Shown: positions 34,737-42,035 of the stretch, piece after piece
Position numbering within the stretch: position 1 is the first letter of the stretch
Layout of the letters: each line of letters opens with the position of its first letter
NCBI GenBank assembly: GCA_007751475.1
Contig: CP036434.1
Location: 5,461,524-5,525,523, forward strand
Length of the DNA: 64,000 bases
Origin: Saltatorellus ferox
GTDB taxonomy: Bacteria > Planctomycetota > UBA1135 > GCA-002686595
Reading direction: 5' to 3'
Made by a program: the position numbers and the translations under genes
The notes under the pieces: model-generated
What the model was told of the DNA's origin: nothing
The model's database searches: none
What the model saw: only the letters and a program-made list of their open reading frames with translations

Positions 34737-36038
34737 TCAGGCTGTGAGGTCGCGGGCACCCTCGAGCAGGAGCCCGAGCGCCTTGTTCTTCGCCCAGCTC
34801 CGAATCCGCTCGCGGCCCAGCGGTGGCCAGCGGCGATCGACCGTGCGAACCTCGATTTCACCCGATGCGTGACGGAGCGCGAGGCCGAACCAGACGAGGC
34901 CGATCGGCTTCTCCTCGGTGCCGCCCGTGGGTCCTGCGACTCCGGTCGTGGAGACGGCGAGACGAGCCCCAGAGCGTTCGAGAGCGCCGCGGGCCATCTC
35001 GGCGGCGACCTGCTGGGAAACGGCGCCGTGGGCGTCCAGGGACGCCTGGGCGACGCCGAGGACCTCGACCTTGCGCTCGTTGGCGTAGGTCACGTAGGAG
35101 CCCTGGAAGACCGCGCTGACCCCCGGGGCGTCGGTGAGCGCGCCCGCGACGAGGCCACCGGTGCAGGACTCGGCGACCGTGAACGAGAGCCCTTTCTCGG
35201 CCAGGAATCCGCCGACGAACGAACCGAGCCCCTCTACCTCTTCGCCGAGGTAGCGATCGGGGAAGAGCGCCAGGATCGCGGCGGCGCTTTCTTCGGCCAG
35301 ACGGTTCGCTTCCGTCTCCGTGTCCGCCGTGGCCACGCAGCGTGCCGTCAGGACGCCCTCCTTGACGGTCACCCCTACGAGCGGATTCGCGTCCCGCGCC
35401 ATCCACACTCCGACGCCGTCGGCGAAGGTGCTCTCCGGCAGATCGCCGAAGTGAAGGGTACGCTTGGCCCGCTTCTTCGAATCGGGCGGGTGAGCAGCGA
35501 GCCACGGCGCCATCTCGGAATCGAAGACGCCCTGGAGTTCCTTCGGCGGACCCGGGCCCACCATCACGACGGCGCCGGAGGGATGGACCGCGCGGAAGCC
35601 CGGCGCCGTGCCGAACGCATTCGGGATCCGCTCGGAGCCGACGGGGATCAGAGCCTGACGCCGGTTCGATTCCAGCACGGGGCGGCCAGCGCGAAGGAAC
35701 CACCCGCTGACTTCGGCCCAGGCCTCCTCGGACTCGTAGAGCTCCACGCCGAGCGCCTTCGCCACGCCGTGCCGCGTCACGTCATCGAGCGTCGGCCCGA
35801 GCCCCCCGCTCACGAACACCGTGGCGGTCTCGCGGGCGAGCGCGTCGACGGCCGCCGCGATGTCGGCTTCCTCGTCCCCGACGACGATCACGCGACGCAC
35901 GGTGCGCCCGAACTCCAGGCAGCGATAGGCGAGGTAGGGCGAGTTGAGATCGGGGTGTGCGCCGGCGAGCAGTTCGTCCCCCACGGCGACGATCCCCACG
36001 GAAGAAGGATCGAGGCTCTCGCCAGGTTTCGGGCTCAA
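34737..36038 (-). CDS. cinA: CinA-family protein (nicotinamide nucleotide amidase / competence-damage protein)
   Basis: 433 residues, starting at TTG 36038, whose TTGA overlaps the tatC stop; a GTG at 35999 is an alternative start. Residues 14-170 are the COG1058 (MoaB-like, ADP-ribose pyrophosphatase-type) domain: 'GIVAVGDELLAGAHPDLNS' and 'TVFVSGGLGPTLDDVTRHGV'. Residues 265-425 are the CinA amidase domain: 'FTVAESCTGGLVAGALTDAP', with the Ser/Thr/Lys-type active residues in 'AESCTGG', and 'LAVSTTGVAGPTGGTEEKPI'. The two-domain form deamidates nicotinamide mononucleotide. Its coupling to tatC is unusual in gene order but does not imply a joint function. Confidence 0.93.
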   Translation of the reverse strand: MSPKPGESLDPSSVGIVAVGDELLAGAHPDLNSPYLAYRCLEFGRTVRRVIVVGDEEADIAAAVDALARETATVFVSGGLGPTLDDVTRHGVAKALGVELYESEEAWAEVSGWFLRAGRPVLESNRRQALIPVGSERIPNAFGTAPGFRAVHPSGAVVMVGPGPPKELQGVFDSEMAPWLAAHPPDSKKRAKRTLHFGDLPESTFADGVGVWMARDANPLVGVTVKEGVLTARCVATADTETEANRLAEESAAAILALFPDRYLGEEVEGLGSFVGGFLAEKGLSFTVAESCTGGLVAGALTDAPGVSAVFQGSYVTYANERKVEVLGVAQASLDAHGAVSQQVAAEMARGALERSGARLAVSTTGVAGPTGGTEEKPIGLVWFGLALRHASGEIEVRTVDRRWPPLGRERIRSWAKNKALGLLLEGARDLTA

Positions 36039-37036
36039 GTGGCCACCTCGGAGCCGGTGAGCTCCTCTTCGGGGATGAGGACGGGCGGCGGAGTCCAGAA
36101 CAGTCGCGAGACCCAGTAGCCCACTTCCCAGAGGACGATCGCGGGGCCCGCGAGCAGGAGCTGGGTGTAGGGATCGGGCGGCGTCAGGAACATGGCGATC
36201 ACGAGGGCGGCGATCGCCATGTGGCCGCGGTACTGGGCGTAGAGCTTGGGATCGACGAGGCCCGTCTTGCTGAGCACGACCTGGATGACGGGCAGCTGGA
36301 AAACGATGCCCAGCGCCAGGGAAAGGCCCCGGAGGAACTTCAGGTACTCACCCAGCGACATCTCACGGCTGAGCCCATCGGTCGCGATGCCGTCCGCCTG
36401 CAGGAAGTAGATGGCGTTCGGCACCATGTAGTAGAAGCCGAAGGAGACCCCGAGCCCGAAGAGCGCCAGCATCACGGGGAAGAACGAATAGACGATCTTG
36501 CGCTCGGCCTGGTAGAGACCTGCGGCGATGAACATCCACATCTCCCACAGGAACACAGGTCCCGCGATGAAGAGCGCGAGCATCACGGCCACCTTGATCT
36601 TGTCGACGAAGGGACCGCCAGCTTCGAGCACCTGAAGCTTCTCGGGGAATCGCCGGTCGCGCAGCAGCCGCATCTCGTGGCCGTGGGCCCCGACGTAGTC
36701 CTCGGGGGAGAACTCGGCGTCCCCGTGGGGCACCTCGAGCTCGGGCAGGCTGAAGTACTCTTCCCACTCCTCCTCGGGATTCGAGGCGAGTTCGCGCACG
36801 AAGTAGAGCTTGAGGTCGTCGTTGAGCCGCTCCGCCGCCTGCGAGTGCGGGATCCTGACGAACTCCATGACGGGTTCGCGGTAGACGTAGAGCACGACGA
36901 CGGCCACGACGAAGGCCAGGGCCGAGCGCATGACCCGAACTCGAAGTTCGTTCAGGTGCTCCCCCAGCGTCATCCGAGAATCGTCGATCGAGTCCCCTTC
37001 GCCCTTTGGCTTCTGCGCTGTCTCTGCCGGTGCCAT
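36035..37036 (-). CDS. tatC: Sec-independent protein translocase TatC
   Basis: 333 residues. TatC recognises twin-Arg signal peptides in the inner membrane. 'MTLGEHLNELRVRVMRSAL' (the HLxELRxR motif) starts the cytoplasmic N-terminus, TM1 is about 37-53, TM2 about 147-165, and 'VFLWEMWMFIAAGLYQAERK' is the conserved loop. Six hydrophobic segments in total are visible. The first periplasmic loop (55-146) is about 90 residues and very acidic, much longer than in E. coli TatC (258 residues in total). No tatA or tatB lies near. It overlaps cinA by 4 nt. A terminator-like hairpin (37057-37093) separates it from the gene upstream. Confidence 0.93.
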   Translation of the reverse strand: MAPAETAQKPKGEGDSIDDSRMTLGEHLNELRVRVMRSALAFVVAVVVLYVYREPVMEFVRIPHSQAAERLNDDLKLYFVRELASNPEEEWEEYFSLPELEVPHGDAEFSPEDYVGAHGHEMRLLRDRRFPEKLQVLEAGGPFVDKIKVAVMLALFIAGPVFLWEMWMFIAAGLYQAERKIVYSFFPVMLALFGLGVSFGFYYMVPNAIYFLQADGIATDGLSREMSLGEYLKFLRGLSLALGIVFQLPVIQVVLSKTGLVDPKLYAQYRGHMAIAALVIAMFLTPPDPYTQLLLAGPAIVLWEVGYWVSRLFWTPPPVLIPEEELTGSEVAT

Positions 37037-37056
37037 CGGGCAGGGATTCTAATCGA

Positions 37057-37093
37057 GAAGGCGCCCCTCCCGTATCCCGGGAGGGGCGCCTTC
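37057..37093 (-). terminator. Hairpin between the coiled-coil/BRCT gene and tatC
   Basis: A perfect 15-bp stem (GAAGGCGCCCCTCCC at 37057-37071 and its complement at 37079-37093) lies downstream of the minus-strand gene that ends at 37144. No T tract follows, so it may act with Rho or as an mRNA-end stabiliser. Confidence 0.7.
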
Positions 37094-37143
37094 TGAGGGT
37101 CGGTGTCAGGCCCCGCGCCTCGAGCGACGGAAATCCCGCGCTT

Positions 37144-38418
37144 CTAGCGACGGAAATACTGCAGGACGTCGCGGACCGGAATGATGGTCACGCCCTTGTC
37201 GATGGCCTCGGTGTAGACCGGAAGGCTCTCCGGCTGCAGCGGCTCCTCGAGGGGCTCGCCTTCTTCGTCGACGAACATCGGGCCGCCGACGATCAGGAAG
37301 TCGGTCGTGTTCGAAAGCTCGTTCTGGACGTTGATGCCGATCTCTTCGAACAGCAGGAGGAGCTCCGGCTTGTTGTAGGAACCGGTGATGTTGCCCGCAA
37401 AGACGGCGTTGCGCTCGCCCTTCGGCTCGTACAGCGCGTTGTAGATCTTGTCCCCTTGGACGACCGGCTGGCCGAGCGGGTCGACGACGTCGAAGATCTC
37501 GACCTCGGAGAACTTGGTGCCCACGTTCGTGACACGAGCCTTGCCCTTCGGCTTGCTCGGGTCGGCACCGGGCTGGCCGCTGACGATGTTGAAGACGATG
37601 CCCTCGCTGAGGCGATCGGAAGCCTTCAGGTTGATGATGCCCATGTCGTAGGCCGACAGGACTGCGCTGATCTCACCGTCGGGCTTCTCCGAGCGCTTGG
37701 TGATGTCGTTCAGCTTACGGGTGTAGTTCGCCTTCGTGGAGGACATCGCCTTCTGGCTCTCCTCGAGCGCGCGGGCGCTGAGACGCACCTCATCACGGAC
37801 CTGGACGACCTCGTCGGTCTTGCTCTCCAGCTTGCTGCGCTGCTCCGAGCTGGCGGTCTCCAGGCGGGTGATCTCGCTCTTGAGGCTGTCCTCGAGGTCG
37901 GTCTTCTCCTGGGTGAGCGTGGCGATGATCTCGTTCTTCTGGCCCTCGAGCTCGGACTTGGCGGAGCGCTCGGCCTTGACCTGCTCGGTCAGCGTGGCGA
38001 TCGTCTTCTGGAGCTCGCCAATTTGAGCGACCTTCGCCTGGTAGGCCTTGGTCATCTCAGGGATAGCGGCTTCGAAGGTCGTGACCCCACCCATGTCCGG
38101 GAAGGTCGCCTTGGCGTTCTCGAGGGAAGCCTCCGCGGCCTCGACGCTCGAGGGGATGGTCGCGAAGTCCGTCGTGAACCCGAGGATCTTGGAGCGATCC
38201 GCAATCGTCTTGGACGAATCCTCGTAGAGCTTGTCGGCCGCCATCTTCTCCTGCTGGGCGGTCACCATGGCGCGATCTGCGATGGACGCATCGTTCTGGG
38301 CGATATAGGCGTATCCCAGCGCGAACATGAGGAGGACGATCATGACAATCATCCACACGGCGCTGATGCGGGCAGCCCCACGGCGGGTCGAGATCGAGGA
38401 AGGGGTCTTCGTGCGCAT
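37144..38418 (-). CDS. Membrane-anchored coiled-coil protein with C-terminal BRCT-like domain
   Basis: 424 residues from ATG 38418. A basic, Ser-rich N-terminus (1-20) is followed by one transmembrane helix ('VWMIVMIVLLMFALGYAYI', 21-39). Residues 45-260 are largely coiled coil, for example 'IGELQKTIATLTEQVKAER'. After a beta domain (270-335), residues 337-424 look like a BRCT domain: 'AVFAGNITGSYNKPELLLLF', 'GINVQNELSNTTDFLIVGG', a Pro/Glu insertion, and 'YTEAIDKGVTIIPVRDVLQY'. This matches the beta-alpha-beta order of the LigA BRCT with a conserved hydrophobic end. By topology rules the BRCT side would lie in the periplasm, which is unexpected for a DNA/phosphopeptide-binding fold. It is divergent from coaE. 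Confidence 0.75.
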   Translation of the reverse strand: MRTKTPSSISTRRGAARISAVWMIVMIVLLMFALGYAYIAQNDASIADRAMVTAQQEKMAADKLYEDSSKTIADRSKILGFTTDFATIPSSVEAAEASLENAKATFPDMGGVTTFEAAIPEMTKAYQAKVAQIGELQKTIATLTEQVKAERSAKSELEGQKNEIIATLTQEKTDLEDSLKSEITRLETASSEQRSKLESKTDEVVQVRDEVRLSARALEESQKAMSSTKANYTRKLNDITKRSEKPDGEISAVLSAYDMGIINLKASDRLSEGIVFNIVSGQPGADPSKPKGKARVTNVGTKFSEVEIFDVVDPLGQPVVQGDKIYNALYEPKGERNAVFAGNITGSYNKPELLLLFEEIGINVQNELSNTTDFLIVGGPMFVDEEGEPLEEPLQPESLPVYTEAIDKGVTIIPVRDVLQYFRR

Positions 38419-38746
38419 AGAAAAGCGTGTCGGGCCGTTCTGGAGGGGTCCGAGGGAGCCACGCAGGCCGGGTGAGCCAGGCGCCTGCCCCATTCGAATC
38501 GACTCTGAAATCGACCGGTGAAGGAGGTGATGTTGGGGGGAGACCGCTGACTCGATGGGCCTGCGGAGACGAAGAGATAACCGAGAGAGGCGTCGCGGAC
38601 AAGGGTGGGCTGCCGGTCCCGGCCGTTTCTGTGCCCGGACGGCGCCATTTCTGTGGTGAGATCCCACCCAAGGGACCCCACGTCCGAGCTTAGACCCCTC
38701 ACCCCCACCGGTTTCCCAACTGTTCCGCACGGATTCACTTCCTCCC
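38419..38746. other. Divergent intergenic region, no gene seen
   Basis: 328 bases between the minus-strand coiled-coil/BRCT gene and coaE. Open frames on both strands here give low-complexity products and no start context. A strong purine-rich run 'AAGGAGGTGATG' at about 38520-38531 looks like a ribosome-binding site, but the ATG after it is followed by a stop within seven codons. Promoters for both genes probably lie here; I cannot place -35/-10 boxes with confidence. Confidence 0.6.
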
Positions 38747-39406
38747 ATGCCAGACGACGCCACCGCATCCCCAGGGAGCCCGACGAAAGCCCCCCGGCCA
38801 CCCATCGTTTTCGGTGTCCTGGGGGGGATCGCCTCCGGAAAATCCCACGTCTCGAGACTCCTGGCAGGTCCCGATGGCCTCGTCCTGAGTGCCGATGCGG
38901 CCGCCCACGAGGCCCTGCGAGATCCCGAAATCGTCGAGAAACTCCGGGCGGAATTCGGAGACGAGGTCCTCGGCCCCGATGGAATGCCCGATCGGGAGGC
39001 CCTGGCCCGCATCGTCTTCCAGGATCCGGGCTCGAGGAAGCGACTTGAGGAGTGGATCCACCCCGTGGTTCGTGCGACACTCCACGCAGCGCTGGAGAAC
39101 GCCGCCACCCAGGGCGTCTCGCGCGTGGTGCTCGACGTCCCGCTCCTCCTGGAGAACGCCGCCGAGCATGGCCTTCTGGCCCTCTGCGATCATCTCGTGT
39201 TCATCGACACGCCTGACGCGGACCGCGACGCGCGCGCCGTGGTCACTCGCGGCTGGGCCCCTGGAGAGGTGGCTCGCCGCGAAGCGGCGCAGATGCCTCT
39301 CGGCGAAAAACGCCAGGCGGCGGACTTCGTGATCGACAACCGAGGCGACGTGGAGTCGCTCACCCAAAACGTCCGGGCGGAACTCCTCCGTCTGAACCTT
39401 TCCTGA
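38747..39406 (+). CDS. coaE: Dephospho-CoA kinase
   Basis: 219 residues. It phosphorylates the 3'-OH of dephospho-CoA in the last step of CoA synthesis. Walker A 'GGIASGKSHVSRLLA', 'LSADAAAHEAL' (the Asp/Ala/His nucleotide element), 'RIVFQDPGSRKRLEEWIHP' and 'LDVPLLLENAAEHGLLALCD' (with the invariant 'D-PLL-E') are all present. The N-terminus (1-20) is a small polar extension before the first strand 'PIVFGVLGGI'. It precedes rho by 8 nt, so the two are probably co-transcribed. Confidence 0.96.
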   Translation: MPDDATASPGSPTKAPRPPIVFGVLGGIASGKSHVSRLLAGPDGLVLSADAAAHEALRDPEIVEKLRAEFGDEVLGPDGMPDREALARIVFQDPGSRKRLEEWIHPVVRATLHAALENAATQGVSRVVLDVPLLLENAAEHGLLALCDHLVFIDTPDADRDARAVVTRGWAPGEVARREAAQMPLGEKRQAADFVIDNRGDVESLTQNVRAELLRLNLS

Positions 39407-39414
39407 TTGCACCC

Positions 39415-40872
39415 ATGGCCCAGCCATACACTCAAAACAAAGCGAAGAAGCGGCCTTTCAAGGCGAAGAAGCCCTTCTTCAAGCAGAAGCAGGTCGAGAA
39501 GAAAGGCACGGGCGTCTACGTCGATTTCGACGAGGTCCCGAGGGACCTCAGCGACGACGAGGTCGAGGCGCTGATCGAGGAGCTTCCCAAGAGCCGCAAG
39601 AAGAAGCTCCCCACCCACGATTTCACCGTGATCCAGGGAATGAACCTCGGCGAGCTCCATGAGTTCGCGGAGGAGGAGTCCATCGAGGACTTCATCGGCC
39701 GCAACCGTCGCGACGCGCTCTGGGAGATCGGCCGCGCCTGGATCGAGCGCCGCGAGCCAGTCTTCGCCGAAGGCGTGCTCGACCTGCAAGCGGGCGGCCA
39801 CCATTGGCTCCGGGTCGCCGCCAACGACTACACGCCCGCCCACGAGGACGTCTATGTCCCCGCGTCCCTGGTGGAGAAGTTCCAGCTCGACCGCGGCATG
39901 ACCGTGCGTGGACCGCTTCGCCCCACGGCGGAGGGCGAGCGCTACTTCTGCCTCCAGACCGTCGAGTCCATCGACCTCGGGGACCCCGAGGACGCGCTGG
40001 GACGGCCCGAGTTCAAGGAACTCGTCCCGATCTACCCGGAGGATCGAATCATCCTGGAGGGCACCAAGGACAACCCGCTGGAGATGCGGATCGTCGACCT
40101 CATCACCCCCATCGGACTCGGCCAACGCGGCCTGATCGTCGCGCCGCCGCGGACCGGCAAGACGGTGCTGCTGCACATGCTGGCCCAGTCCATCGTGCAC
40201 TCGAAGCCGAAGGCCAAGCTGATCATCCTGCTCGTCGACGAGCGCCCCGAGGAGGTCACGGACTTCACGCGGTCGATCACGGGCGAGAACGTGGAAGTGG
40301 TCTCGTCCACCTTCGACGAACCCGCTGCGCGTCACCTCCAGGTCGCCGAGATGGTGATGGAGAAGTCGCGCCGCCTCGTGGAAGCGGGCGAGGACGTGGT
40401 GATCCTCCTGGACTCGATCACGCGCCTCGCGCGGGCCGCGAACATCGAGGCACCGAGCAACGGCAAGCTGCTCTCCGGCGGTCTCGAAGCCACGGCGCTC
40501 GCCTTCCCCAAGCGCTTCTTCGGCGCGGCGCGGAACATCGAGGGCGGCGGCTCGCTGACCATGCTCGGGACCGCGCTCATCGAGACCGGGTCCAAGATGG
40601 ACGAGGTGATCTTCGAGGAGTTCAAGGGCACCGGCAACATGGAGATCGTCCTGGATCGACGACTCTCGGACCGCCGCATCTTCCCGGCGATCGACATCAA
40701 CCGATCGGGCACGCGCAAGGAAGAGCTGCTCTTCACACCCGAGGAGATCGAGCGGGTCTGGATGCTGAGAAAGGTCCTGAACGAGATGGACCCGGTCGAG
40801 GCGATGGAGATGCTGATCGCCAAGATGGGCAAGACCAGCGTGAACGCCGAGTTCCTGATGAGCGTCGGCTGA
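39415..40872 (+). CDS. rho: Transcription termination factor Rho
   Basis: 485 residues (E. coli Rho has 419). The extra length is a Lys/Arg/Phe-rich N-terminus ('KKRPFKAKKPFFKQKQ') that may bind RNA. The primary RNA-binding domain includes 'EGVLDLQAGGHHWLR' and 'DVYVPASLVEKFQLDRG'. The motor has Walker A 'VAPPRTGKTVLLHMLAQ', Walker B 'VVILLDSITRLARA', the Q-loop 'PSNGKLLSGG' and the Arg finger in 'RRLSDRRIFPA'. All catalytic parts are intact. It acts as a hexameric RNA helicase that ends transcription. The gene ends before a strong hairpin shared with a convergent GT2 gene. Confidence 0.97.
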   Translation: MAQPYTQNKAKKRPFKAKKPFFKQKQVEKKGTGVYVDFDEVPRDLSDDEVEALIEELPKSRKKKLPTHDFTVIQGMNLGELHEFAEEESIEDFIGRNRRDALWEIGRAWIERREPVFAEGVLDLQAGGHHWLRVAANDYTPAHEDVYVPASLVEKFQLDRGMTVRGPLRPTAEGERYFCLQTVESIDLGDPEDALGRPEFKELVPIYPEDRIILEGTKDNPLEMRIVDLITPIGLGQRGLIVAPPRTGKTVLLHMLAQSIVHSKPKAKLIILLVDERPEEVTDFTRSITGENVEVVSSTFDEPAARHLQVAEMVMEKSRRLVEAGEDVVILLDSITRLARAANIEAPSNGKLLSGGLEATALAFPKRFFGAARNIEGGGSLTMLGTALIETGSKMDEVIFEEFKGTGNMEIVLDRRLSDRRIFPAIDINRSGTRKEELLFTPEEIERVWMLRKVLNEMDPVEAMEMLIAKMGKTSVNAEFLMSVG

Positions 40873-40896
40873 GGCTCCTCCCGGCGGGGCAGTTCA

Positions 40897-40936
40897 GGAG
40901 GCCCGCTCCGCAGCTTCGCGCGCGGAGCGGGCCTCC
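40897..40936. terminator. Bidirectional hairpin between rho and the GT2 gene
   Basis: A perfect 15-bp stem (GGAGGCCCGCTCCGC and its complement) with a 10-nt loop. It lies between convergent stop codons and can serve both strands. No T tract is seen on either side. Confidence 0.78.
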
Positions 40937-40955
40937 GGACGTCCACCCATCGACA

Positions 40956-42035
40956 CTACCCGCGCATCGACACCGCAGGCGTCCCGGCGACCTTCGCCCT
41001 CGACGCCGTAACCGCTCCGAGCTTCTCGAAGGCGAGGCACACGTGCTCCAGGGTCTCCCGATCGCCCGCGAGGCCGGCTTCGAGCACGGTTCTCCAGAGG
41101 CTGACGAGATGCTCGGTGGCGTCCGCTCGGGTCGTCAGATGCTTCCAGCGCAGGAGCAGTCGGTTCCGCTCGATCACTCGACTCGCCAGCTCGGCATCCG
41201 TCGTCTGGAACGACGCATCCGCCGCGGGCGCATCACCGAGTCCGTGGATCGCCTTCGCCTTCGGCACCTCGATCAGCAGGCGCCCCCGACGGCGCGCCGA
41301 CAGCGAGAAGTCCACGTCCTCCCAGGAGAACGGCGCGAAGAGCGAATCGAAGCCGCCGCTATCGAGGAACTCCTGGCGCAGCATCATGAACGCCGAGGAG
41401 GGCAGGAACGACGCCAGCCTCGGCGCATCCGCGGACTCCCCGCTCTCCGGCTCGACCGCGGGCTGGCCCTCGAAGATCGTCAGCCGGTCGTCCACCAGCG
41501 TCAGCGTGCCGGTCGTCTCCGGCGGCACCTCCGGACCCGCGCCCGCGTGCGTGATGCGCGGCGAAGCAGCAAAAACAGCCTCGGGCGTCGGAGCGACCGA
41601 TCCGGGCTGAAGGAAGGCCTTCGTCAGCTCGTCGAGCGCCCCCGGCATGAGCGCGACGTCGTCGTGGAGCACCAGGACGAGCGAATTCCGCGCCTCCTGC
41701 ATACCCTTCCGAACCGCCGCCGAGAAGCCCAGGTTGTCCCCCGTCGAGAGGATCCGCACCTTCGCCCGACGGTCCCCGTCCTCGGCCCCGAGGACTTCCG
41801 GCACCGTTCCGCTGGCGCGGTCGAGCCCGGAATCGTCGACGATGAGGATCTCGTCCGCGGCGATGCTGCGGGCCTCCACTTCCTTGACCGCGGACGGCAG
41901 CGACAGGCGCAACCGCGCCTCCGAGCCGATCGTCGGGATCACGATCGACACCGACTTGGCGATGGAGCGTGAGCCCGTTCCATCCCCCCGGGCCTTCTGC
42001 ATCCGATCGCCGGATGTCCCTTTGGATGCACTCAT
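40956..42035 (-). CDS. Glycosyltransferase family 2 (GT-A)
   Basis: 359 residues. The GT-A start 'SVSIVIPTIGSEARLRLSL' is near residue 28, the UDP-sugar site includes 'EILIVDDSGLDRA', and the metal-binding acidic pair appears in 'LVLVLHDDVALMPGALD'. The acceptor-side motif 'FSWEDVDFSLSARRRG' (ED in place of ED/DXD) matches rhamnosyl/glucosyltransferases such as WbbL. Product is probably a surface glycan. The ATG overlaps the stop of the upstream GT4-coiled-coil gene (ATGA), so the two are made together. Confidence 0.88.
   Translation of the reverse strand: MSASKGTSGDRMQKARGDGTGSRSIAKSVSIVIPTIGSEARLRLSLPSAVKEVEARSIAADEILIVDDSGLDRASGTVPEVLGAEDGDRRAKVRILSTGDNLGFSAAVRKGMQEARNSLVLVLHDDVALMPGALDELTKAFLQPGSVAPTPEAVFAASPRITHAGAGPEVPPETTGTLTLVDDRLTIFEGQPAVEPESGESADAPRLASFLPSSAFMMLRQEFLDSGGFDSLFAPFSWEDVDFSLSARRRGRLLIEVPKAKAIHGLGDAPAADASFQTTDAELASRVIERNRLLLRWKHLTTRADATEHLVSLWRTVLEAGLAGDRETLEHVCLAFEKLGAVTASRAKVAGTPAVSMRG

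Noticed and set aside
38518..38531. Strong SD-like run AAGGAGGTGATG (and its complement resembles the 16S 3' end)
   Set aside because: The ATG behind it ends after six codons, and no rRNA sequence surrounds it.
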